Shown one piece after another: positions 8,689 through 16,533 of a stretch of DNA of 40,454 nucleotides. This DNA is from Bacteroidales bacterium (GTDB taxonomy: Bacteria; Bacteroidota; Bacteroidia; Bacteroidales; UBA932): contig JAFWOY010000028.1 in assembly GCA_017509755.1 (NCBI GenBank), positions 1-40,454 on the forward strand, given 5' to 3'. A model generated the notes under the pieces. It did no database searches, was not told the DNA's origin, and worked only from the letters and a program-made list of their open reading frames with translations. Positions within the stretch are counted from its first letter, which is position 1. The number at the start of each line of letters is the position of its first letter. A program made the translations under genes and the position numbers.

Positions 8689-8850
8689 ATGCTCAAAACT
8701 AACGGTAAAAAGTATTATTCTTCACCCGAAACCGAGGAGTTTAGGATCCAGATGGAAAGGTGGATACTCAGCATCAGTGGCAATGACGCCAGCCTTTCTG
8801 GCGCCGGAGTAGATGAAAGTAACGCAGATTCAAACGGTAATATTTGGTAG
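8689..8850 (+). CDS. Small ORF (53 aa) leading a fimbrillin-like gene
   Basis: A 53-codon frame begins MLKTNGKKYYSSPETEEF, continues with an amphipathic ILSISG segment and ends with an acidic, Asp/Asn/Gly/Ser-rich tail closing in NGNIW before TAG. It has its own -7 box and stops four bases before the ATG of the next gene, so the two are almost certainly co-transcribed. The layout (short basic/aromatic N-terminus with SPE, then an acidic Gly/Ser/Asp tail) matches small proteins that I recall as common upstream of surface lipoprotein genes in Bacteroidales; there is no signal peptide. Whether it acts as a peptide or only as a translated leader is open. The frame and promoter support are good, the function is unknown. 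Confidence 0.6.
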   Translation: MLKTNGKKYYSSPETEEFRIQMERWILSISGNDASLSGAGVDESNADSNGNIW

Positions 8851-8854
8851 TGTT

Positions 8855-10231
8855 ATGAAACAATCCGTATTATTCGCATCCATTGTTCTCTTCATAGCCA
8901 TCGGCGCAGGATGCACCCAGGAATCACTTGACCCCCAGAACTCTTCTATTAATGGAGACAAGATCACGCTCCGTGTTTCCGCTGTAACCAAAAGTCAGGA
9001 AGTCCCTGAAGGAATCGGAACAAAAATCTCTTATGGCTCCACGGATGCCACTTGGGAAGCCGGTGACAAGATTTTCCTTATCAAAAGCGATGGAACTACC
9101 ATTACGCTCACCCTCACAAGCGGAGCCGGAACCGTTTCTGGTAGTTTCTCCTCGACAGATCCAGTGGTGGCGGGAACCTATATTCCGTATGCTGTGAGCA
9201 AAACTTCTCTGGACAAAGGGTTCGTAAGCGTATCTGCGGGTGTCATCACTTTGAACCTGAACGCTCCTGGAGGAGGTTCACTGGCCGATGCCCTGGAGCA
9301 TGATATCCTCAAAGGAGAATCCATTGTCCTGGCCGACAACCAGGCCACGGCTACCCTTGGCAATCTCAATACACACATATTGAGTTATTTGCGTTTCCAG
9401 TTCATAAGCACGTCCAAAGCCATCACAACCATCGGTATGGATTCAGCTGGCGGAGTGTACAGGACAGTGAGCATTGCCGCAAACGGTAACGTCAGTGGAA
9501 GTGATCCTTCCACAGATGTGGTGAGTGTCACTGCTGAGGACTATGAAGCTGGAACGTATGCCGGCTATTTTGCCGTGTACAAAAGCACGGCTACTAGCCT
9601 GATGGCCCACGCCGAAGATGTGGACGGCGGTAAATACACCCGGTTGGTGTCAACCAATACAACCAATTACACGCCGGGAACTGTCTATGGAAAGACGATT
9701 ACCCTCACTTCCGACATGGCGACGGCTTCAGCGACAGGTTCCACGAACGGGCATTCCTGGAAAAATCTGGGACTGAGTGTCAAATGGGCGGAATTCAATG
9801 TAGGATCGTCCAGCGAATACTCGTATGACCAGAATGTGGATAATACTGAAGGAGGAACCGCCGGAGCGACATGGCCAGGATGGCGCATTCCCACCCGCGC
9901 GGAAGTACAGGAACTATTCTATGCCAGCGAGCGTGAGTGGGTTACCGGCTCAAACAACGGCGTAAAATTCAATTGCAACGACAACTATGTGGCAATGGGA
10001 GCAGGAGGCTATTATAGAGACCGGGGCGATAGAGATTGGACGTATAATGTTGGCGCTACCGTTTATCTCTATATTGATGAAACCCATTCAGTGACCAATG
10101 GGACGGTCCGTCTTTGGGCGACAATAGGCGGCTCCGGCACAACGTTGGGCTTTGGCAGTTCAAGTTTGGGTAACAATAGCTTTTATTTCTCCAACTTTGC
10201 TGCCCTGCGTCTGGTTTGCGACTATGAATAA
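8855..10231 (+). CDS. Fimbrillin-like surface lipoprotein with C-terminal FISUMP-type domain
   Basis: A 458-aa lipoprotein with signal peptide and lipobox AIGAGC (Cys at 20). The N-terminal half (about 30-300) looks like the fimbrillin/Mfa-like beta-sandwich: TKISYGSTDATWEAGDKIF is the classic opening (f...W..GD.i), followed by Ser/Thr-rich strands. The C-terminal 160 residues contain LGLSVKWAEFNVGSS, WPGWRIPTRAEVQEL and a closing ALRLVCDYE, which match the domain first named from Fibrobacter major paralogous proteins (FISUMP/lectin-like) that is fused to many Bacteroidales surface proteins. The ATG at 8855 is preferred over an upstream ATG at 8813, which lies inside the small ORF. Expected at the cell surface, perhaps as adhesin; the sequence does not show a ligand. 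A regulator gene follows after 18 bp. Confidence 0.8.
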   Translation: MKQSVLFASIVLFIAIGAGCTQESLDPQNSSINGDKITLRVSAVTKSQEVPEGIGTKISYGSTDATWEAGDKIFLIKSDGTTITLTLTSGAGTVSGSFSSTDPVVAGTYIPYAVSKTSLDKGFVSVSAGVITLNLNAPGGGSLADALEHDILKGESIVLADNQATATLGNLNTHILSYLRFQFISTSKAITTIGMDSAGGVYRTVSIAANGNVSGSDPSTDVVSVTAEDYEAGTYAGYFAVYKSTATSLMAHAEDVDGGKYTRLVSTNTTNYTPGTVYGKTITLTSDMATASATGSTNGHSWKNLGLSVKWAEFNVGSSSEYSYDQNVDNTEGGTAGATWPGWRIPTRAEVQELFYASEREWVTGSNNGVKFNCNDNYVAMGAGGYYRDRGDRDWTYNVGATVYLYIDETHSVTNGTVRLWATIGGSGTTLGFGSSSLGNNSFYFSNFAALRLVCDYE

Positions 10232-10254
10232 TTCGCTATCTTTGCGATAGTGAA
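10232..10254 (+). promoter_or_regulatory. Promoter inside an inverted repeat at the regulator start codon
   Basis: The 18-bp gap between the two genes holds a perfect -7 box TATCTTTG (10237-10244). The same bases form an inverted repeat TTCGCTATC-TTTGC-GATAGTGAA (arms 10232-10240 and 10246-10254, one mismatch) that runs through the GTG start codon at 10250. With transcription starting about 6-7 bases after the box the mRNA would begin at or next to the GTG. The palindrome is a natural candidate for an autoregulatory operator. Confidence 0.55.
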
Positions 10255-11845
10255 GCGCTTATTCCTCATACTCTTTGCCGTGCTCGCCGCTGCGTGCTCA
10301 CAGGGTACCGGCGGTGGGGCACTGCAGTGGCCAGACTTGCCGGAGCCGGTCTCCACACCTTACGTGATGGTTCTTAATGGAGAACTTACACTGTTTGGTG
10401 GGCATACAGACGGCTTCCTGATCTCGTCATCGGCCTGGTATCTCAAGGGCAGGACGTGGCATAAGGTTCTTATGAAGTATCCCCACGACCATGGTTTCTG
10501 CACACCGCTGCCGGATGGACGTGTGATGCTTGGCGGCGGTATTGCGGAACCTTTCGGAATAGGCCAGAGTTGGGGCGTAGAAGTCTATGACCCCGTTTCA
10601 CATAGTTTCACACCGGTAGGTATCCTGGACCGTAAAAGAGCGGGTGTTTCGGCCTTGGCCTTACCTGACGGACGGGTGCTGGTGAGCGGAAACTGGTATG
10701 CCCCCGATGCGATGGAGATCTATGAGCCCGGAAAAGGATTCACCTTTCTGAAAGATGTTACGGTGCAGCGCAATAATCCTTTTATCCTGGCTTCTTCCGA
10801 AGACAATGCAATTATCTTTTCCGGCCTCGACAATTATGGCAAACCTTCCGACGGTACGGTGGACCGCCTGCACGGCGACCCTTTCTACGAACCGTTGCTG
10901 GATGAATGGGAGGTCTGGGTCACAAAGGGAGCCGACCTTTCCATAGGTGAGTATTCCTATCTGGTCCTCGCCAGGCATCGTGAAAGGAAAGAAATTGGCG
11001 TCTTACGGATCGTGGGGGAACAGTTTTCCCTCTTGGAGACCGACCAGCCCATACCCGCCTGTTCAGAAGCCGGAGATTACAGATGGGGTCAACTGGCTGT
11101 GGACCGGAGCCACCGGAACGCATTTACTATAGGGGTTGATATGGAAGGAAATGCCTGCATTGTTCGCATCTGCTATGATCCTATCTTCGACGGAGGAAAA
11201 GCCGAAGTGGCGCTGACAAGGGTCGATGGTTCATTTCCTTTGGCTGACTCATTCGCTTTGCTCCCGGACGGGATAATTGTGCTGCCCGGCGGCAACAGTA
11301 TCTCTCCGACAGGCGAAATCCCCGCGGCGAACAATTTCGTCACCAGCCGCGATGTCTGGGCTTTTCCAACAGAGGCACTGCCGAAACCAGCCTTCCCTTG
11401 GCCTTGGGTCATCGCCGTTTGCCTCCTGTTACTGACGGCAGGAGCCTTTTTCCGGCGGAAGGGCGTGAGACCCGCCTCCGTGGAAGAGACAGAAGACCTT
11501 CCAACCTCCCTGCAGTTATCGGAACAACTCTCACAAATCATTGAGAAAGAGGAGCTTTTCAAACAGCCGGACCTTCGCATTTCCGATATTGCCTCTCGGC
11601 TGGCGACTAACAGGACCTATATCAGCGCCATCATCAAGAGTCTTTCCGGAGAGAATTTCTCTAATATGATCAACGGCTACAGAGTCCGCTATGCACAAAA
11701 GCTGATGAAGACGCATCCGGATATGAGCGTTACGGAAATCGCCGAGGAAAGCGGTTTCTCCTCCCGCAGCGCGTTTTATCGTAACTTCAAAGAAATGACT
11801 GGCTTGAGTCCAACCGAATGGAAAAAGTCGGCTTTATCTGTATGA
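10250..11845 (+). CDS. One-component membrane regulator: extracytoplasmic beta-propeller, TM helix, AraC-type HTH
   Basis: A 531-aa protein with four parts. Residues 1-16 form a signal sequence with a lipobox-like end (AVLAAAC). Residues about 25-370 carry Kelch-like propeller repeats, seen as recurring LPDGRVMLGGG, LPDGRVLVSGN and LLPDGIIVLPGGN motifs. Residues about 383-401 (WVIAVCLLLLTAGAFF) form one membrane helix followed by a basic stop-transfer. The last 100 residues are an AraC/XylS double HTH (RISDIASRLATNRTYISAII; SVTEIAEESGFSSRSAFYRN; GLSPTEW). So it should sense something in the periplasm and bind DNA in the cytosol, like a hybrid two-component regulator without the kinase and receiver parts. 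GTG is the only start that retains the signal peptide. It lies directly behind the fimbrillin-like gene, its likely target. Lipidation of the N-terminus is uncertain. Confidence 0.8.
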   Translation: MKRLFLILFAVLAAACSQGTGGGALQWPDLPEPVSTPYVMVLNGELTLFGGHTDGFLISSSAWYLKGRTWHKVLMKYPHDHGFCTPLPDGRVMLGGGIAEPFGIGQSWGVEVYDPVSHSFTPVGILDRKRAGVSALALPDGRVLVSGNWYAPDAMEIYEPGKGFTFLKDVTVQRNNPFILASSEDNAIIFSGLDNYGKPSDGTVDRLHGDPFYEPLLDEWEVWVTKGADLSIGEYSYLVLARHRERKEIGVLRIVGEQFSLLETDQPIPACSEAGDYRWGQLAVDRSHRNAFTIGVDMEGNACIVRICYDPIFDGGKAEVALTRVDGSFPLADSFALLPDGIIVLPGGNSISPTGEIPAANNFVTSRDVWAFPTEALPKPAFPWPWVIAVCLLLLTAGAFFRRKGVRPASVEETEDLPTSLQLSEQLSQIIEKEELFKQPDLRISDIASRLATNRTYISAIIKSLSGENFSNMINGYRVRYAQKLMKTHPDMSVTEIAEESGFSSRSAFYRNFKEMTGLSPTEWKKSALSV

Positions 11846-11861
11846 ATGAAACGGAACACGG

Positions 11862-13135
11862 TCAACAATCTCCAGCCCAGTAACGCTTGACGTCTTGCCA
11901 GTGGTAATAGGGGGCGACATCCGTCTTCACGGGGATGGACGTTTCGTTCTCGTTCAGGAGGAACTTTACCAGAATGTCGTCGGAGCCTTCCTTGCGGTAG
12001 AAGACCAGCTGGAGGTTCGCCGCCATAGGGATGAGTTTGTCAACGGAAATGGATTTGTGCAGGTTCTTGAAATCAGTCCGGCCGCCCATTGCCTCCCGGA
12101 TGCCCATCAGGTAAGCCAGCGGGAGAAGGGAACCGTCATGGGCGAAACGGAGCGTCAGCGAAGGCTCGCCCGAGCGAATTACCTGGTCGGCGATACGGAC
12201 GATACTGTCGCGGACGGTCGTCTGTCTCTGGTACATGGGCGTGGAACCGGGAATGAGGCCGCAGCTGAGCAGTATGCCGGCATTGATAGCCTTCCAGGCA
12301 CGGAACCATTCGTCTTTGGTAAAGACATCGGTGAGCGACAGGTTGATTTCGGGTACATTCTGGAGATCTGACGCTACGTTGAAGAGGCATTCCATAAGTT
12401 CGTGACCGTCGATGACCGATTCGGCTTTGCTGGTATCGGTGAACAGGGCCTTCATCAGGCGGGCCGGATTTGCGGCTTTTTCATAAAGCGATTCGGCTTG
12501 CTGTTCCAGACCGGCCGTGGCGGGTGTCGGCACGGGTTCCACCTGCGGGTCCCGAACGATGAAATGCATATCGCGTTGGCTGGCATCCATCCGGATATCC
12601 AGTGTTGGGTTCAGCCCCTGCAATTCCTGGCAGAAGTAAACATGCTGATCATACATCTGCCTACAGTAGAAGACCGGGCATCCACCTGGAGAGGCCGGGA
12701 GAGCAGTTCCGGGAATCGTTCGTACATCCGTCTGGCAATTTCCTGGTGCTGACGGCCGCCCAGCGCCGTGAGTTCCCCGGCTCTGTCCTTTGCATCGGCC
12801 GCGGCTTTCTGGACACGCAGGTAGACGTCCTTGCCATAGTCAGTCAGGATTCCCAGGAACTGGGCGGTATCCAACTGTTTCTGCAGGCGGCGGTAGGCTC
12901 TGTCGCTGGTCATATACCGGGCGCCGTGGCGGCCGTAATGACTGATGTAAAAGGGTTCATAGCCTTCCGGAGCCGGTGTCAGGTGGCCGGTTGGAACAGG
13001 ATAATTGGCATAGTTTCCTGCCGTGAGTTCTATGTGGGTAAGGAGTTCCTCACGGGAGGTCTGTGCTCCTGCAGTCCATCCCAGGAAAAACAGGAACAAA
13101 ATGCTAAGTCTGAAATACGGTTTCATCTTCAACAA
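11862..13135 (-). pseudogene. Histidine-type acid phosphatase (MINPP/phytase-like), frameshifted
   Basis: Two frames together make one branch-2 histidine phosphatase of about 420 aa. The N-terminal frame (13135-12611) has a signal peptide ending near TAGAQ, the phosphate-binding motif HYGRHGARY and a VDARSSTVGRCMISM segment. The C-terminal frame (12656-11862) continues with YFCQELQGLNPTLDIR and contains the proton-donor motif RFAHDGSLLPL. The frame changes near 12640, where one base seems to be missing just after CMISM. Such enzymes remove phosphates from inositol phosphates or other phosphoesters in the periplasm. The frameshift may be a real lesion or a read/assembly error; there is no slippery heptamer that would suggest programmed shifting. 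A promoter at 13146-13176 is intact. It converges with the AraC-type regulator gene. Confidence 0.8.
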
Positions 13136-13145
13136 GCTGTTTATG

Positions 13146-13176
13146 CAAAGATACGGAAAAGTTGAACCCGGGACAA
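13146..13176 (-). promoter_or_regulatory. Promoter of the histidine phosphatase gene
   Basis: TTG (13176-13174), 20 bp, TATCTTTG (13153-13146) on the minus strand, ending 10 bp before the ATG at 13135. Confidence 0.75.
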
Positions 13177-13212
13177 GGGGAAAACAGCCCTGACAGATTC
13201 ATTTTCGATGCA

Positions 13213-13328
13213 GGCCACAGAATGCGTTTATAGCTGCGTACGCGCATTCTGTGGCCACGAATCAGGTCATATTGCCTTCTTTTTGGACACAGAATGCGTC
13301 TTAGGTCGTATAGGCGCATTCTATGGCC
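13213..13328. repeat. Two tandem related hairpins
   Basis: Hairpin 1: GGCCACAGAATGCG (13213-13226) and CGCATTCTGTGGCC (13243-13256) form a perfect 14-bp stem with a 16-base loop. Hairpin 2: GGACACAGAATGCG (13285-13298) and CGCATTCTATGGCC (13315-13328) form the same stem with two mismatches, also with a 16-base loop. The loops differ in sequence. Both lie in the gene-free stretch 13177-13386, where I see no coding sequence. Confidence 0.75.
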
Positions 13329-13386
13329 CTCGGCTTCGGCGCTTTGCTTCTCATGGCGTTGGTAGTCCTGTCTGTCGCTCCGCTGC

Positions 13387-13500
13387 GAAGGGTATATGCT
13401 TGGAAAACCGTCGCGCTTGCGCGACCCCTCCCACCGCTTCGCGGCGGGCCCCTCCCTCTAATAGCCGAGGGTGGCTAAGGTTTTCCAAACATATACCTTC
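13387..13500 (-). repeat. Structured palindromic element, copy A
   Basis: The outer arms GGTATATGCTTGGAAAACC (13391-13409) and GGTTTTCCAAACATATACC (13479-13497) pair with one G-T, and three or four more pairs follow past a bulge. Read on the minus strand the enclosed ~69 nt hold: hairpin A (TAGCC/GGCTA), linker TTAGAGGGAGGGG, hairpin B (CCCGCCGC-GAA-GCGGTGGG), linker AGGGG, hairpin C (GTCGCG-CAAG-CGCGAC). The order, stem lengths and linkers agree with the element at 25467-25592 although the stems have different sequence. It lies between the phosphatase gene and a gene remnant. Confidence 0.8.
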
Positions 13501-13501
13501 T

Positions 13502-13801
13502 CCGCTTCGCTTAGCGCAATCGGGCGATAACGGAGGCAATGATGGGAAGGCAAGGGTAAACTTTTGCAGCGACAGGACTGCCGCGGGCGGATTATCACAG
13601 CCTTTCGGTCCCCACCTGTGGTATCCGTTCGATTTCACACAGACCGTCCCTGTTGCCGACAACGAAAGGTACAGGCAGATTGTACACGACAAATCTATTG
13701 AATTTCAATTAGACAATTTGGGTGGCGAGTATGGTGTATCGGGAGGAACAATGGCTAATGAACGGTATTTCGGCTCTCCCATCCGCGCTGTCACGGAATA
13801 A
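13502..13801 (+). pseudogene. C-terminal remnant of a surface-protein gene
   Basis: An open frame of 99 codons with no acceptable start ends in a plausible coding tail: EFQLDNLGGEYGVSG and then ERYFGSPIRAVTE before TAA. The R-x-x-G-x-P-(I/V)-R-x-V ending resembles the C-termini of FISUMP-type domains in Bacteroidales surface proteins, the same class as the domain ending the protein at 8855-10231. Upstream the frame runs straight into the palindromic element at 13387-13500 and then non-coding sequence, so the 5' part of the gene is missing. The call is tentative; the first half of this stretch could be non-coding. Confidence 0.35.
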
Positions 13802-13807
13802 TGGGAC

Positions 13808-15040
13808 TTATTCCGCCCGTTCGGCGGCTTGGATCAGGGCAATGTTGAGTTCCTCCAGCAGGGACAGTTTGACGGAGGCGTTGCTCGCCGCCGGGGTGTA
13901 CCACGGCTGCGCCTCGAAATAGGTCCTCAGGTCTTTGGACCGGAAAACATAGCCGTGGGAGGCCAGGATGGCGTTGCGCATCACGCGCAGGAACTGCTTG
14001 TCATAGCGTTGCAGGCCGCCGACCAGCAGGGTGTGGCTCGCGAAATCGAAGCGACTCCGCTTGCCGGCCCATTTCAGATTAAAATATGCCGCGGTTCGCT
14101 CGAACCAGGGCTCCCCGTCCTCCATCTTGACCTCGGTGAGTTGAAGGCCTTCCGGAGTCGGCACGGCTTCCACCTTTCCGACCAGATAGGGGCCCGATTC
14201 CCCGAAATCGAACACGCCGGTGACCATGCCATTGAACGTGACCGGCTGCAGGGAAAGCGCTTTCCCGCCATACGTCGCCTGGTCGGGCTGAATCTGTACC
14301 TGCTTGCCGCTTTCGGTCACGTAATCCCCGGCGATCATCGCTATCCACAGTTCTACGTTGAGGGTCTGGGAGTTCCAGATTTGCGTGGCCTGCAAGGCGT
14401 CCATGAGCCGGTTCTTTTTGTCGTAAAAGCAGATCACGTCCAGGCCGTCCTGCCGGATCCGGCGGGCGTAAGCGGCATCTTCAAACACATTCATCGCTCC
14501 GGACGGGCTGTCGGCGATTTCGAACAGATCCACTCCGCCCGTCGCAGGTGTCAGGAAAAACTCGTGTTCTTCCCCTTCGCTCATGGCATTCAGGCGAACG
14601 GAACCGTCTTCCGCCGGATGGGCATCATACACGAGTGCACCGTTGTACCAGAGGCTGCCCTCGGCGATATCGTCCATCGGTTTGAGAAGCGGCAGCACCT
14701 TGAGGACGATGTCGTTGTCGCCGATGACTTCCAGATACTGGTTGTCCGGATGGCTCACAAAGTTGACACGGCATCCAAATTCAGCGCCGTATTTGGGGTC
14801 TTCGGCATTGCGGCTGGGTTGTAGCCTGAACACATCCGGCGTAGCACCCCATTGTTCCAGGGTCAGTTCTTCGTCCCCGAGGGCATCCGTCATATAGACG
14901 ATCGTACCCATCCGGATCTCTTGGACGGTATAGACGACAGAGCCGTCATAGAATCGGTCACCCACCCGGATGCCTTGTGCATAGGTGAGGGTAAAAGAGC
15001 TCAGCGCGAATGCGAGCAGAGAGAGGATGATATTTTTCAT
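13808..15040 (-). CDS. Exported YARHG-domain protein
   Basis: A 410-aa protein with a Sec signal peptide (MKNIILSLLAFALSSFTL, cleavage after TYAQ). The middle contains repeated beta-rich segments of no family I recognise. The last ~75 residues are a YARHG domain: MRNAILASHGYVFRSKDLR, YFEAQPWYTP, then LSLLEELNIALI. YARHG domains occur in exported bacterial proteins, sometimes with peptidase domains, and are thought to have a structural or binding role in the envelope; no catalytic function is known. The ATG at 15040 is chosen since the long upstream extension of the frame overlaps the neighbouring gene and has no coding character. It starts 11 bp behind the previous gene, the last member of the operon that begins at 18802. 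Confidence 0.8.
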   Translation of the reverse strand: MKNIILSLLAFALSSFTLTYAQGIRVGDRFYDGSVVYTVQEIRMGTIVYMTDALGDEELTLEQWGATPDVFRLQPSRNAEDPKYGAEFGCRVNFVSHPDNQYLEVIGDNDIVLKVLPLLKPMDDIAEGSLWYNGALVYDAHPAEDGSVRLNAMSEGEEHEFFLTPATGGVDLFEIADSPSGAMNVFEDAAYARRIRQDGLDVICFYDKKNRLMDALQATQIWNSQTLNVELWIAMIAGDYVTESGKQVQIQPDQATYGGKALSLQPVTFNGMVTGVFDFGESGPYLVGKVEAVPTPEGLQLTEVKMEDGEPWFERTAAYFNLKWAGKRSRFDFASHTLLVGGLQRYDKQFLRVMRNAILASHGYVFRSKDLRTYFEAQPWYTPAASNASVKLSLLEELNIALIQAAERAE

Positions 15041-15051
15041 AGCAAATGTTC

Positions 15052-16518
15052 TCAGTCTTCGAATCCGTCGAGGACTACGATGTCTGAGATGCAGAGGTCC
15101 TTGTATTTGGTGCCGGGGGTGACGGAGAGGATGGTCAGGCGGATATGGGAGACGTAGTCGGAGGGGAAGGGGACTTTGTCGAAGAGGATGAGGCCATCGG
15201 GATCCACGCCGGTTTGACGGCCGTTCAACATCCGGTCCAGATTGGTGATGGAAAGCAGGGAAAGGTCTCCAAACCGTGCAATCGGTTCTCCGCGGAGGAC
15301 ATAGAAGCACGGATCCCAATCGGATACGTCGATTTCCACGGGTTCGTCGCGGTAGCCGTCGGCGCGGGTGATTTCGAGGCGAAGGGTTTTTACGCGGCTG
15401 TTGGCGCCCAAGAGGGCGGCAGATTTGTGGTAGCCGTTGTAGAAGCCGAGGTCGGAGACGCGACGGGGCTTGGAGAAATCGATATCGATGGTCGCACCTA
15501 CGCCGTCGCCTGTCGCCACCCAGGCGGTTGCCAAATTACCGTCCGATAGATTGGCGGCGGGATAGTTGGCTTGAGCGCCGGAGACTTTGATGGAATAGGC
15601 GGCTGCGGGAATCGCGCAGTCCACGAGCGGGTTGCCCCACGGTACATAAGCGATCGACGGATCCGTCCAGTTGTCCATCCAGAAGTTAAGGCGCAATTCT
15701 TCAGCCTTCTTGAAGTCGAAGTTCGCGGTGTTGCAGGTCCAGGTCGTCTTGTTGAAACGGACGAACGGCGCTTCCGTGATCAGGGACGGTGATTCTTCGC
15801 TGAAAAAAGTTTTGGGCAGCCCGTCGCAATGGAGGGTGCAGCTGAAGGTATCCGCCTTGCCGTTTCCCCAGTGCCGGGCGGGCGAGAAATCATAGCAGAA
15901 ATCACCCGCAGACGGGAAATAGCGGGACAACGGTGACATGTGCAGCGCTCCAAGCGGCGTCGTCCAGTTGTTCAAGATTTCATAGTCCACCTGCATGACC
16001 ACGGTTTCGCCGGCCGGGATGTCCAGGACGGTATAGGTCCAGAGCCGATAGCGGTTAATTTCGACGATTTCCCCGGTTTCCTCGTCTTCGTAGGTCTCGC
16101 CGGTCTTTACCACCTCATCGGAGCGGGACCAGGGGAGTTCCGTGCCATCAAGCTGGAACTTGACGGCACGGACTGCCCGATCTGCGACGCCCACTTCGTA
16201 CAGGTCCTCGCTGATCTCATCTCCTTCAAACCCGTAGGCGCCCTTTGCTATTTCCGAAAAGTCCACGGGGAAGCCATAATCCACATGGATGGCCTTCTTG
16301 GAATTGTTTTTCAGCCGGTAAGCCACACGGACTGTAGTAAAGGGCAAGGCGACGTTGATGTCGAGATCTTCCCGGACTACCTGGACTTCCGTCACTTTGA
16401 GCGGAATCGGGTTGCAGGAGCGGATTCGGGCCGAATAACTGATGACCGGATCGCCATTGGCATGCAGCAAGGACGGCAGGAACGCAAGCGCCAGCAGGGG
16501 AAGGAGATATCTTTTCAT
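15052..16518 (-). CDS. Exported DUF4424-like protein with discoidin-type glycan-binding domain
   Basis: A 488-aa protein with signal peptide (MKRYLLPLLALAFLPSLLHA). The first ~290 residues form a beta-rich region that deals with a mature-protein fold like DUF4424 (VRVAYRLKNNSKKAIHVDYGFPVDF; IPAGETVVMQVDYEI). The C-terminal part (about 305-480) has the pattern ANLSDGNLATAWVATGDGVG-x-IDIDF, typical of discoidin/NADase-type glycan-binding domains. Expected in the periplasm or at the surface, binding carbohydrate. It lies 15 bp behind the dipeptide epimerase gene and 11 bp before the YARHG gene, and domains of these two kinds are often found together, so the three may act on the cell wall in concert (inference). 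Confidence 0.72.
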   Translation of the reverse strand: MKRYLLPLLALAFLPSLLHANGDPVISYSARIRSCNPIPLKVTEVQVVREDLDINVALPFTTVRVAYRLKNNSKKAIHVDYGFPVDFSEIAKGAYGFEGDEISEDLYEVGVADRAVRAVKFQLDGTELPWSRSDEVVKTGETYEDEETGEIVEINRYRLWTYTVLDIPAGETVVMQVDYEILNNWTTPLGALHMSPLSRYFPSAGDFCYDFSPARHWGNGKADTFSCTLHCDGLPKTFFSEESPSLITEAPFVRFNKTTWTCNTANFDFKKAEELRLNFWMDNWTDPSIAYVPWGNPLVDCAIPAAAYSIKVSGAQANYPAANLSDGNLATAWVATGDGVGATIDIDFSKPRRVSDLGFYNGYHKSAALLGANSRVKTLRLEITRADGYRDEPVEIDVSDWDPCFYVLRGEPIARFGDLSLLSITNLDRMLNGRQTGVDPDGLILFDKVPFPSDYVSHIRLTILSVTPGTKYKDLCISDIVVLDGFED

Positions 16519-16533
16519 GGCGGAATGACGTCT

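Noticed and set aside
13208..13386. 5' part of the open frame that ends at 13801
   Set aside because: It covers the paired hairpins and the palindromic element and has no coding character; only the part behind the element is kept as a possible remnant.
15041..15319. Upstream extension of the YARHG-domain frame (93 codons)
   Set aside because: It overlaps the end of the discoidin-type gene, is dominated by Arg/Pro/His and precedes a clear signal peptide start at 15040.
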